From Rhizobium sophorae (GTDB lineage Bacteria > Pseudomonadota > Alphaproteobacteria > Rhizobiales > Rhizobiaceae), in assembly GCF_013087515.1 (NCBI RefSeq), contig NZ_JABFCN010000009.1, forward strand, positions 124,001 to 188,000: a stretch of DNA of 64,000 nt, read 5' to 3'. Below, piece by piece: positions 38,229-46,679 of the stretch (positions are counted from its first letter, which is position 1; each line of letters starts with the position of its first letter). Position numbers and translations under genes: made by a program. The notes beneath the pieces were generated by a model. The model saw nothing but the letters and a program-made list of their open reading frames with translations, was not told where the DNA came from and did no database searches.

Positions 38229-38402
38229 TTACACTATGGCCGAGTAATCGGTAACGGCGATCGCCTCGATGACGGGATCGGCAACCTCAAGCGCAGATAG
38301 ATAGTCTTCCCATGCCGTTGGGCCGGTGAACTGATTGTTCATCACTGTGCCGGGCGCATGGATGTGTGGCTCCCAGCGGCGCCATTCCGACCCTCGATTA
38401 AT
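38229..38402 (-). pseudogene. Remnant of a TrlF-like PHP/ATPase gene with ATT in start position
   Basis: The reverse strand encodes 57 codons reading NRGSEWRRWEPHIHAPGT, then a GPTAWEDYLSALE stretch and AIAVTDYSAIV, then a stop. This matches the N-terminal PHP domain of TrlF-family AAA ATPases: the HxH metal motif, the W..YL.ALE helix and VTDY. Full-length members are several hundred residues longer. Where an ATG would be expected there is ATT (38400-38402), 7 bases after a good GGGGGAG ribosome-binding site. The next in-frame ATG (38342) would lose the HxH. This is best read as a dead fragment. The rest of the 338-base gap holds nothing else I can identify. Confidence 0.7.
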
Positions 38403-38472
38403 CCTGCTCCCCCCGTTTTTCCCTTTCGCGCTGCCTTATCGTGTAGCGACCATCGAATCGTGTGCAATGCAG

Positions 38473-39786
38473 CTAGCCCTCGAATCCCTGTTTGGGCGAC
38501 CACCGTCTCATCTCGAGTTTGCGTGAACGGAAAGGGTCGCCCAGCAACGCAAGGCCGTCGCGAAACAGCGCGTAACTATACTCGGAGCCATCGACGCGCC
38601 GGCCGCGGCCACCCTCGCCAACACCGAAACCGACGTGGCCGAAGGTGGGCAGGTCGAGCCGCTCTGGACGACCGCCGCCGCCGCCGCTCCGGATCATACC
38701 AGTGAGACCGTTGAGGAACGCCGTACAGGCCGTCTCCTCCATGACGAACCAGCCAACCGACTCACCCGGGAAACCCCGGGCGATCACCTCGCGAACAGCG
38801 TGGTGCCGCCACATCGGATCGTCCCAGAGTCCGTCGTGCAACCAGTGGGGGAGTAAAGCCGGCCAGATCGAAAAGGCGCTTCCGAGATACCAACGCCCGG
38901 CATAGGGCAACCGAACAAAAGCCACTGGTCCAGAATCCACCGGCAACTCACCCGGCGCGCCGATCCAGTCAATCCAATCGACGACCTGGCTCGCACCCAT
39001 GAGAAAGAAGTTCGAGCGGTGCGTCGCCAGCGCGATCGGCGTAGAAACCCCGCTGCTGACGGGCGATTGGCCAGGGGGCGCCGGCGGAGACTTTTTCTTG
39101 GGCTTCGAAATCCGTGTCTCGGCCACACTCAGGAATGCGCCAGTCGTTCCCGGCTTCGAGCCAAAGGCGACGGAGTAGCCGTGGACGACATGGCCAAACG
39201 GCGACCCCGTGTTGACGTAGGGCTTCACCTGTCGAGCATATTTTCGCTTCGCCTGAGAAGCGATGGTCTTTGCGGTCGCGTTCGCGGCGAACGAACCGTG
39301 CGCCTCGGCCAAAACCACGCCGTGCCCATCGACATTCCCGCCATCATAAAGAAAATCCGCATGCGGGTTGAGCGCCTTTGACAGGCAAGCTGCGTTGGCG
39401 CGCCAGACATACCCCAAGGCGTTCATATAGAGATCCGTTATCCCGGCTCCACAGCGCGCAGTGAACAGCGTTCTCTCGGTGTCGGCCAAGTCCGCAAAGT
39501 CCGGTGTCAGCTCGAACGACGACCCGTTCGAGATCAGGCATTCCAAATGGGCGAGCGCGCTTTTCTGGAGACCAGCGAGCAGTCGCGGTCGCGCTGGGCG
39601 CGTCGTCGCCGTTCTGGCGACGGCCGCGGCCAGCGCGATCGGTCCGAAGGTCAGAGTCGGCGCGGCTCCGGGCGCCTGGAAGAGCGGTGTTACCGGGCTG
39701 GGAACGTGCCGATGCTTTGTATGGGTGGTCAGGCCGACGGTGACGTCGACGTCCCACAACTCTACCATTGAGATCAAAGCGCTCAT
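38473..39786 (-). CDS. Unknown 437-residue protein downstream of a HEPN gene
   Basis: I do not recognise the family. Features seen: an N-terminal strand VELWDVDVTVGLTTHTKHRHV; an Ala-rich helix; a conserved-looking GNVDGHGVVLAEAHGSF segment; a Lys/Pro linker (ISKPKKKSPPAPPGQ) near residue 240; and a Trp/Gly-rich C-terminal part ending in a Gly-Arg tail. The start at 39786 has a GGGGGG stretch upstream. It begins 22 bases after the HEPN gene and is probably cotranscribed with it. Confidence 0.75.
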   Translation of the reverse strand: MSALISMVELWDVDVTVGLTTHTKHRHVPSPVTPLFQAPGAAPTLTFGPIALAAAVARTATTRPARPRLLAGLQKSALAHLECLISNGSSFELTPDFADLADTERTLFTARCGAGITDLYMNALGYVWRANAACLSKALNPHADFLYDGGNVDGHGVVLAEAHGSFAANATAKTIASQAKRKYARQVKPYVNTGSPFGHVVHGYSVAFGSKPGTTGAFLSVAETRISKPKKKSPPAPPGQSPVSSGVSTPIALATHRSNFFLMGASQVVDWIDWIGAPGELPVDSGPVAFVRLPYAGRWYLGSAFSIWPALLPHWLHDGLWDDPMWRHHAVREVIARGFPGESVGWFVMEETACTAFLNGLTGMIRSGGGGGRPERLDLPTFGHVGFGVGEGGRGRRVDGSEYSYALFRDGLALLGDPFRSRKLEMRRWSPKQGFEG

Positions 39787-39808
39787 TCGTCCCCCCAAAG
39801 CCCGTGCG

Positions 39809-40315
39809 CTACTTGCTAGTCGCCTTGGCAGCGATATCGAAGCCAGGAATGGAAAGGCCCACGATCAGGTTGATGAACGTCTTCGCTTCAGAAATCGCCG
39901 CCTCGGCCTCTTCTGCATTACTGAACGCCCCCTGGTGTACGACAGCGTTCCGCACGGAATTGATCCGATCAGCAGATTTGATGAGCGCCTTCCCGGTTTT
40001 ACTCTTCTCGGGACGAGCGAAGTAAATTGGCACAAACAAGCGCGAGACTTTGAGCTGGAGACCGTTGGCCCATCGCAAAAATTGGTCGACGATCGCCGCG
40101 TCGAACTCGGTCTGACGAGCCCATTCCGTTCTGATGGCGTAGTTCGCGGCGATTTCAGCAGCGGTCGCGCAGCGCACGATCGCAGCGGACGGTTCATCCC
40201 TCAGATGAAGCCCAGAAAGTTTGTTCCATTGCGATTGAAGTTTCTCGAGATCCGATCGCTCGTTGTATGGTTTCTTCGACGTCTTCCGGTGCGCCTCGTC
40301 TATCGTCTTCGCCAC
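39809..40315 (-). CDS. HEPN-like protein (Rx4-6H motif)
   Basis: A 168-residue helical protein. The HEPN ribonuclease signature is visible near residues 118-127 as SVRNAVVHQGAF (Arg-Asn-x3-His). An upstream helix (AAEIAANYAIR) fits the four-helix HEPN bundle. HEPN proteins act as RNases or RNA binders in toxin-antitoxin and phage-defence systems. Here it is the first gene of a two-gene unit. Confidence 0.8.
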   Translation of the reverse strand: MAKTIDEAHRKTSKKPYNERSDLEKLQSQWNKLSGLHLRDEPSAAIVRCATAAEIAANYAIRTEWARQTEFDAAIVDQFLRWANGLQLKVSRLFVPIYFARPEKSKTGKALIKSADRINSVRNAVVHQGAFSNAEEAEAAISEAKTFINLIVGLSIPGFDIAAKATSK

Positions 40316-40507
40316 TTACTTCCCCTCCCGTCTTCAATAAAATGCAATACACGCAAAACGTCATTGATGTCCGTTCTGCTACTACAGTATCGACTATCAA
40401 AATTCCATGCATTCAGCGCCTTAAAGACTTTCGAGGCGCGTAGAGAAGATGAATTGACCGCGATGTGCGCTTCGAGCGCATTTCATCGAGCTTGGACGTG
40501 GCGGCAG

Positions 40508-41200
40508 TTACTCGATGAGATCGTCAGGGATGGGCTCGGTGATCAGCACCTCCGCCAGTTCCGAAAGCCATGCCGAGACATCCTCGATCTGCACCGCATC
40601 CCCATGAACAGCATAATACTCGCGAACCTTCCGAAATTGGCCGTCGAAACGCTCGGAGAACATCTTCTGCAGTTTGTCGTTCCGGCTTAGCACGCTGGAT
40701 AGCGCCCGACCGCCGTGGAGGAATTTCAGAGCATGCTCGGTGCCTAGCAAGTACAGGTATTTCCGCTTGGGCGTTGGATGCTCCGCCAGCAGGACATAGT
40801 CCTTGAAGACGGAGTTTTGTCGGATCGATTCCGCGCCGCCGCGCCAGCGGATGAACTTGAACTCCGCCACCCGCAGGTTTGTCTCCAGATCGAATTCCCG
40901 ACCTGTGTTGCCCGCGCCGAGCGAGACATATTCGACTTTCTCGCCTGGCTCCAGAATGTGCGGCAAGCACAGTAGGATGCCCAGAGCGTGGATCGTCACA
41001 TTGATCTGACCTGCCAGGCGCTTCATCTCGGCGGCCGCGGCAAGCACTTCGCGACCAGCGCCGGCCCCTTCAAGGAAGGCGTCGCAGTCGTCGGCCGATA
41101 TCCCCCGCACGGCCCCCTCGATCCGCCCGAGCGTATGGGTGAGATCCGGCCCGGTGAATTCCGACAGGAGATGAATGACCTTGGCTGGATCGGACTTCAA
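40508..41200 (-). CDS. Unknown protein with PD-(D/E)xK-like motif
   Basis: A 230-residue protein. Residues about 105-120 read GREFDLETNLRVAEFKFIRW, in which an Asp is followed by Glu-x-Lys on the next strand, the order of a PD-(D/E)xK nuclease active site. The N-terminal half is helical. Its ATG overlaps the stop of the next upstream gene (ATGA), which also carries a nuclease-like motif. Probable partner in a two-gene defence unit; the activity is inference. Confidence 0.75.
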   Translation of the reverse strand: MKSDPAKVIHLLSEFTGPDLTHTLGRIEGAVRGISADDCDAFLEGAGAGREVLAAAAEMKRLAGQINVTIHALGILLCLPHILEPGEKVEYVSLGAGNTGREFDLETNLRVAEFKFIRWRGGAESIRQNSVFKDYVLLAEHPTPKRKYLYLLGTEHALKFLHGGRALSSVLSRNDKLQKMFSERFDGQFRKVREYYAVHGDAVQIEDVSAWLSELAEVLITEPIPDDLIE

Positions 41201-42777
41201 GCGGCGCCCCCAACGACCGCATTCAATCGGTCAATCTGATTGTAGTTGATGACCCGGGCGTCGGACCCGATCACCGGAAAGCGGCTGATCAGGTAATGCT
41301 CCACCTTATCGAGACCCAGTTTGTCCTTGAGCAAACCTTCACGCTTGCGCTCTTTTTGAAGCGCGCGCCGATAGTAGTTGGTCAGAGACCGATTGTAGCG
41401 GACGAACAGGGCCCGGTTTGACTCGACCTTCGCCAGGTCAATCCAGTTGTTCTTGCATTGGAAGTTATAGATCACGCCGCCGTGGATAGTGACGACGTCG
41501 AACTCCTTGCGGTTGATGCGCTTCACGTCAGTCACCTGAAAACCCATGGCCGACAGGTCGCGCTTCACCATGTCCTCGAAGATGAAGCCGGCATGGATTT
41601 GGAAGCGGCGGCGGCTGCCCAGGTGGACGTTCTTGAAGGCATACAGGAAGCGCGACAGCAGGTTGACGTTCGAGATCACCATATCGCCCGCGTCGATAAA
41701 CGGCTCATAGGCGTTGCTGTTGGTGGCGTAGTCAGAGGGCACGTTCACCAGCAGGCGTTCAAGTTCGTCCGCGTCGAGAACCGACTGCGCCCGAAGCATC
41801 GCCTGAAATTTCGCCTTCCCGATCTCGACGAAATAGTCGTCGCGGGCTTGTCGCGCGAAGGCGATCATCAACAGCGCCATCGTCGAGAAATCGGAATCGT
41901 TCAGCCCGAAGGCCGCGTAGGTCGCGCCGATCAGCCTCACCGAATTTCGCAGCTCGGCCGCTGAAAAAATCTTCTTCGGATCGAGCGCCTCCATCGGAGG
42001 CAACACAATCTGGTCTCGGCGAAGCTCGGCCATCACATGGATGGACGCCCGTTCCGGCTCCAGGAAATTCTCATCGAGCGTGTCGAACCCGTGGCTGGCC
42101 ATCGCTCCGATCCCGTCAACCTCCAAGATGAAGTCGTCGAGAATCTCCAATTGGGCCAGCTTCAGGTGGAGCCCGGTAATCGTGATGCAGCTATGCTCGA
42201 CCTGGGGCAGAAGGACATTCAGCGTGTCGAGCGGCACGAGAAGGTCTGTTCCCTTGCAGACAAGGGGCATGGTGTAGAGCAAAGTGACCATGTGCCGGCG
42301 GCGCGATTGGAAATAATCGACGGCCGCGCCCACGCTGTTGAGCGTAATGCCGGGTCCGAATGTCTGTCCGTGCATTTTGAACGCGCTGGCGATGGCCGCA
42401 GTCTGCAGCATCGTTTGGAGGTAGCGGCTGACGACGCCGGCTTCGAAGCGCGGGGATAATATCTCCCGAACGGCCCTGAAGGCGGACTCCACATTGGACA
42501 GCAGCCGATCGTCGAGAGGGATCGAACAAAGCCGCGCCCTCACACGCGGATCGTCGATGCCGAACCGGGGAAGGTTGATGAACTCCTCGACCGCGCGAAT
42601 GGTCCCGTGCCAGGCAGCCAAGGCATCCGCCAACCGATATCGCGCAAGGACGGCAAGAACGCCGTCATCATGAGCGGCCAGTTGCGCTTCGATCAACGAC
42701 CTGGCCTCTTCCCCGGAAATCTTACGCGACGCTGCCGATGGCATCGGGAATTCGACGCCCCTCATGTGCCCATCCAT
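41197..42777 (-). CDS. Unknown protein with C-terminal restriction-endonuclease-like domain
   Basis: A 526-residue protein. The C-terminal 150 residues resemble Mrr/PD-(D/E)xK domains: IFEDMVKRDLSAMGFQVTDVKRIN, then EFDVVTIHGGVIYNFQCKNNWID, giving Glu, Asp and Gln-x-Lys. The long N-terminal part is helical and unassigned. The start could be later (MPSAASRKISGEEAR at about 42744). It is translationally coupled to the 230-residue nuclease-like gene. Confidence 0.78.
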   Translation of the reverse strand: MDGHMRGVEFPMPSAASRKISGEEARSLIEAQLAAHDDGVLAVLARYRLADALAAWHGTIRAVEEFINLPRFGIDDPRVRARLCSIPLDDRLLSNVESAFRAVREILSPRFEAGVVSRYLQTMLQTAAIASAFKMHGQTFGPGITLNSVGAAVDYFQSRRRHMVTLLYTMPLVCKGTDLLVPLDTLNVLLPQVEHSCITITGLHLKLAQLEILDDFILEVDGIGAMASHGFDTLDENFLEPERASIHVMAELRRDQIVLPPMEALDPKKIFSAAELRNSVRLIGATYAAFGLNDSDFSTMALLMIAFARQARDDYFVEIGKAKFQAMLRAQSVLDADELERLLVNVPSDYATNSNAYEPFIDAGDMVISNVNLLSRFLYAFKNVHLGSRRRFQIHAGFIFEDMVKRDLSAMGFQVTDVKRINRKEFDVVTIHGGVIYNFQCKNNWIDLAKVESNRALFVRYNRSLTNYYRRALQKERKREGLLKDKLGLDKVEHYLISRFPVIGSDARVINYNQIDRLNAVVGGAA

Positions 42778-43022
42778 CGCCGCTGCCGCATGTGATCGGC
42801 GAAATCCGCACGATCCTCAGACATCCCCCGAACACTCGGAATCTTCAATCGTCCAACGCGCACTCATCTCCGCCCCCGAAATCACTTCTGTATTTCTACA
42901 GTTGTAGCGCAAATGCCCGCAGCAATCTTGCAGACTCTCGCTGATTACCGAAAGGGGAAAGCCTTCCCCTGCGCCCGAGCCTTGCGTCTCGGTCGACCCC
43001 TTCTGCGGGAGGCCCCGCAACG

Positions 43023-43114
43023 CCCCTTTGAGAGGAAGAGGACGGACCGGCTTTGCCGTGACGGGTTGAGGGCTGGAGAAGAGGTCTCCGGCGCCCGTCA
43101 TGGAGATTGGTCCC
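43023..43114 (+). promoter_or_regulatory. Structured leader, copy A, before the DUF932 gene
   Basis: Begins CCCCTTTGAGAGGAAGAGG and contains a nested structure. The outer stem is GACGGG (43060-43065) with CCCGTC (43094-43099). The inner stem is GCTGGAGA (43072-43079) with TCTCCGGC (43085-43092). GGAG follows, 9 bases before the ATG at 43115. Copy B at 44394-44483 has the same layout and spacing with compensatory base changes, so this is probably a conserved RNA control element or a protein-binding site. The shared spacing decides the start codon of both genes. Confidence 0.8.
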
Positions 43115-44311
43115 ATGACCCAGCTTTCAGTTCTAGAGGCCCGCCGCGACACCAGCGGCGGTTACAAAGTGGATGTCGGCCGCGGCGAGCGAATCGGCCG
43201 CGTCTCGTCGGAATGGTTTTCCCGGCCCGCAGACGAGCGCTACCTGTCGCTGTCCGAGCTGGCGTGGGCCGTTCGTGATCGCACCGATCGCAGCCGGACC
43301 CGCGTGGTGGAAAGCGCCTTGATCCACGTCGAGGCGAACCGCAGCGACCCCGAACGGCTGGCGTTGATCCTGCCAGGCACGGACACGCCCATCGCCCCGA
43401 CCCATTGGAGCTTCGGCCAACTGGCCAGCCTGGTCGGCGCGCCGGCAGCCTATCTGCGCCAGCTTCCCGCACCGCTCGCCGCGATCAACCTGCAATATGG
43501 CCTGACGTCCAATCGGGCGGAGCAGATCAAGACGCTGGAAACCGATAACGGCCGGGTCGCGCTGCGCGCCGTCACCGGTCCGGATTATGGCCGCATCTTC
43601 GACCACGAATTGGTCGAGGCAGTGCAACGCATCGCCGGCAACGGCACAGGCGACACCCGCTGGAAAGTGCCGGGCGTGCTAGACTGGTCGACCGGCATCT
43701 ACAATCCGCGCGTCGATATCACCGAGGATACGACCACGCTTTATGCGTCCGACCGTGACGTTTTCCTGTTCCTGGTCGACGACCTGAATCCGATCGAGGC
43801 CGGGCGCCTTCCAGACGGCTCGCCCGACTTATATTTCCGCGGCTTCTACTGCTGGAATTCGGAAGTTGGCGCCAAGACGCTGGGCATGGCGAGCTTCTAT
43901 CTCCGTGCGGTCTGCCAGAATCGAAATCTCTGGGGCGTGGAGGATTTCGAGGAGATCACCATCCGCCACAGCAAATATGCCGCCAACCGTTTCGCCCATG
44001 AGGCGGCGCCAGCGCTGGCGAACTTTGCCAACTCCTCACCCCTGCCTTTCGTCAACGGCATCAAGGCGGCGCGCGAGCGGATCGTGGCGCGCAGCGACGA
44101 GGACCGCACCGACTTCCTGCGTCGACGCGGTTTCTCCAAGGCCGAGACCGGCAAGATCATCGACACGGTCCTGGCAGAGGAAGGCCGTCCGCCCGAGAGC
44201 ATCTTCGATTTCGTGCAGGGCATCACTGCGGTCGCGCGCGACAAGCCGCATCAGGACGCCCGCCTCGACATGGAAGGCAAGGCCAAGAAGCTGCTCGATC
44301 GAGCGGCCTGA
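43115..44311 (+). CDS. DUF932 domain-containing protein
   Basis: A 398-residue phage/plasmid-type protein with the DUF932 signatures WSFGQLASLVGAPAAYLRQLP, GRVALRAVTGPDYGRIFDHELV, FYCWNSEVGAKTLGMASFYLRAVCQNRNLWG. The family is usual in ICE and phage backbones; the function is unknown. The start at 43115 is set by the leader element (GGAG plus 9 bases), identical to the spacing before the ParB-like gene. An upstream ATG at 43100 lies directly against the leader stem. Confidence 0.9.
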   Translation: MTQLSVLEARRDTSGGYKVDVGRGERIGRVSSEWFSRPADERYLSLSELAWAVRDRTDRSRTRVVESALIHVEANRSDPERLALILPGTDTPIAPTHWSFGQLASLVGAPAAYLRQLPAPLAAINLQYGLTSNRAEQIKTLETDNGRVALRAVTGPDYGRIFDHELVEAVQRIAGNGTGDTRWKVPGVLDWSTGIYNPRVDITEDTTTLYASDRDVFLFLVDDLNPIEAGRLPDGSPDLYFRGFYCWNSEVGAKTLGMASFYLRAVCQNRNLWGVEDFEEITIRHSKYAANRFAHEAAPALANFANSSPLPFVNGIKAARERIVARSDEDRTDFLRRRGFSKAETGKIIDTVLAEEGRPPESIFDFVQGITAVARDKPHQDARLDMEGKAKKLLDRAA

Positions 44312-44315
44312 TTTC

Positions 44316-44357
44316 CGCAAAGCCGGAGATGCGGTTTTCCGTGTCTCCGGCTTTGCG
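44316..44357 (+). terminator. Strong hairpin after the DUF932 gene
   Basis: CGCAAAGCCGGAGA and TCTCCGGCTTTGCG form a perfect 14-bp stem 5 bases after the DUF932 stop, with a 14-nt loop. No long T-run follows. It lies between this gene and the second leader copy, so it separates two leader-controlled transcription units. Confidence 0.65.
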
Positions 44358-44393
44358 CTTCCGCGTGTCCCCAATTCCGCTCCGTGGCGCTGC

Positions 44394-44483
44394 CCCCTTT
44401 AGAGGAAGAGGGCGGCGCTTCGCTTCGTGACGGGTTTAGGGCTGAGAGAGAGTCTCTCGGCGCCCGTCGCGGAGTACATTCCC
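44394..44483 (+). promoter_or_regulatory. Structured leader, copy B, before the ParB-like gene
   Basis: CCCCTTTAGAGGAAGAGGGCGG starts the same element as at 43023. The outer stem is GACGGG (44429-44434) with CCCGTC (44463-44468). The inner stem is GCTGAGAGA (44441-44449) with TCTCTCGGC (44453-44461). GGAG (44471-44474) is 9 bases before the ATG at 44484. Against copy A, four inner base pairs differ on both sides and still pair. Confidence 0.8.
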
Positions 44484-46607
44484 ATGGCTACTGCTGCGAA
44501 GAAAATCACCCTGTCGTCGTCGCGCGACATCCCCTTCAACCAGCTCGTCATCTCCCAGGCGAACGTCCGGCGGATCAAGGCCGGTGTGTCGATCGAGGAG
44601 CTGGCGGAGGACATCGCCCGGCGAACTCTCCTCCAGAGCATCACCGTGCGGCCCGTGCGCGATGCGGACGGCAACGAGACCGGCATGTTCGAGATCCCGG
44701 CCGGCGGGCGCCGCTATCGCGCGCTTGAACTGTTGGTGAAGCAGAAGCGCCTTGCCAAGAACGCGCCAGTCCCCTGCGTCGTCCGCGAGGGCGGCATGGC
44801 CGAGGAGGATTCGCTGGCCGAAAACATCCAGCGGGCGCCGCTGCATCCGCTGGACCAGTTCCGCGCCTTCCTGACCTTCCGCGAGAAGGGCATGTCCGAA
44901 GAGGAGATCGCCGCCAACCAGTTCGTCTCGGTCTCGGTCGTGAAGCAGCGCCTGCGTCTGGCGTCGATCTCGCCCAGGCTCCTCGACGTCTATGCCGCCG
45001 ACGGCATGACCCTCGATCAGTTGATGGCGTTCACCGTCAACGGCGATCATGAGCGGCAGGAACAGGTCTTCGAGCGCCTTGCGCAGGCCTACAGCAAGGA
45101 ACCGCATCTCATCCGCCGGATGCTCACCGAGGGCGCGGTCCGCGCGGCCGACAAGCGTGCACAGTTTGTCGGGCTGGAAGCCTACGCCGAAGCTGGCGGC
45201 GTAATCATGCACGACCTGTTCCAGGGCGACGACGGCGGTTGGCTGCAGGATGTCGGCCTTCTCGACATGCTGGTGGCCGAGAAACTGCGCGACCAGTCCG
45301 AGGCGATCTCCGCCGAGGGCTGGAAGTGGATCGATGTCGCGCCGGACTTCCCCTACGGCCACACCTACGGCCTGCGTCACCTCCGTGGCGAGCAGCCCAC
45401 TCTCACCGAAGAAGAACAAGCCACCCGCGACGCCCTGCAAGCCGAGTTGGATGGACTGGAGGAAACCTATGCCGATGCCGAGGATCTGCCCGACGAGGTG
45501 GACGAGCGGCTCGGGGAGATCGAGACCGCGATTAGCGCGCTCGACGATCGGCCGATGGTCTTCGATTCCGAGGAAATCGCGCGGGCCGGCGCTTTCGTCA
45601 GCATCGATGGATCGGGCAACCTACGGGTCGAGCGCGGCTATGTCCGCCCCGAGGACGAACAACCGATCGAACGAAAAGTCGGTCCCGAGATCGCCGACGG
45701 CGTGAGCACCATGTCTGCACGCGCAGAGAATGACGACGATCACATGATCGCGGACAGCGAAACCACGGCAGAGCCCGAGGAAGACGATGGCCTGAAGCCG
45801 ATCCCTGACCGCTTGATGACCGAGCTGACCGCCCAACGCACGCTGGCTCTGCGCCATGCGCTCGGCGAGCGGCCCGATGTCGCCTTCCTCGCCGCGCTCC
45901 ATGCGCTCACCCTTCGGGCCTTCTATCACTATGGCTCGGATACCTGCCTGGAGTTCGACCTGAAAAGCGTCAGTTTCGGCGCACAGGCGCCAGGTCTCAA
46001 TGACAGCAGCCTGGCCTCGGCAGTCGACGGCCGCCATCAGGCGTGGGTGGCGGCGCTTCCCAAGGAGCCCGGGGAGCTGTGGGAGGCGCTGCAGGCGTTC
46101 GACGGCGACAGCCGCCACTCCCTGTTTGCGCATTGCGTGTCGCTGTCGGTCAACGCGATCTACGAGGCCTACAATCGTCGGCCTCGTGCGCTCGCGCATG
46201 CTGATCTGCTCGCCCAGGCCGTCGATCTCGACATGGTGGCGGCCGGATGGGAGCCGACGATCGACACCTATCTCGGTCGCGTCACCAAGGCGCGCATTCT
46301 CGCGTCGGTGCGCGAGGCGAAGGGCACCCGTGCTGGCGATCGCATCGAGCACCTCAAGAAGGGCGACATGGCCGAAAAGGCGCAGGAACTGCTCGCCGGG
46401 TCCGGTTGGTTGCCGGAGCCGCTGCGCACGCCCGGCCACCTTGTCACCGCTGTCGACGACGCGTCGTCCGTCGATACCGGCCAGTCCGCCGATGGTGACG
46501 TCGAAGACACGGCGGAAGACGGCGGCGAAACGGCCATGGCAGAAATCGATTGGCGGATCGAAGATGAGCTGGCCGAGATCGACATGCATGTGATCGCGGC
46601 TGAATAG
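44484..46607 (+). CDS. ParB/Srx-domain protein, large ICE type
   Basis: A 707-residue ParB-like protein. The N-terminal ParB/sulfiredoxin domain is seen as NQLVISQANVRRI, SIEELAEDIARRTLLQSITVRPV, IPAGGRRYRALELL and the arginine-box-like LAENIQRAPLHPLDQFRAF, followed by an HTH domain (GMSEEEIAANQFVSVSVVKQRLRLA). The long C-terminal half contains acidic linkers and an unassigned domain. Such proteins are constant in Tn4371-like and related elements and may act in partition, as a nuclease or as a CTPase switch; no cognate ParA is adjacent, the nearest being at 55880. Confidence 0.9.
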   Translation: MATAAKKITLSSSRDIPFNQLVISQANVRRIKAGVSIEELAEDIARRTLLQSITVRPVRDADGNETGMFEIPAGGRRYRALELLVKQKRLAKNAPVPCVVREGGMAEEDSLAENIQRAPLHPLDQFRAFLTFREKGMSEEEIAANQFVSVSVVKQRLRLASISPRLLDVYAADGMTLDQLMAFTVNGDHERQEQVFERLAQAYSKEPHLIRRMLTEGAVRAADKRAQFVGLEAYAEAGGVIMHDLFQGDDGGWLQDVGLLDMLVAEKLRDQSEAISAEGWKWIDVAPDFPYGHTYGLRHLRGEQPTLTEEEQATRDALQAELDGLEETYADAEDLPDEVDERLGEIETAISALDDRPMVFDSEEIARAGAFVSIDGSGNLRVERGYVRPEDEQPIERKVGPEIADGVSTMSARAENDDDHMIADSETTAEPEEDDGLKPIPDRLMTELTAQRTLALRHALGERPDVAFLAALHALTLRAFYHYGSDTCLEFDLKSVSFGAQAPGLNDSSLASAVDGRHQAWVAALPKEPGELWEALQAFDGDSRHSLFAHCVSLSVNAIYEAYNRRPRALAHADLLAQAVDLDMVAAGWEPTIDTYLGRVTKARILASVREAKGTRAGDRIEHLKKGDMAEKAQELLAGSGWLPEPLRTPGHLVTAVDDASSVDTGQSADGDVEDTAEDGGETAMAEIDWRIEDELAEIDMHVIAAE

Positions 46608-46679
46608 CCGAAGGAGCAACACGTCCATCCAAGGGCGCCCGTCGGCAACGGCGGGCCCATTTTCGTCTCGGAGACCGCG

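Noticed and set aside
46637..46665. GC-rich partial inverted repeat between the ParB-like and Toprim genes
   Set aside because: Pairs only with bulges and lacks a T-run; not strong enough to call a terminator.
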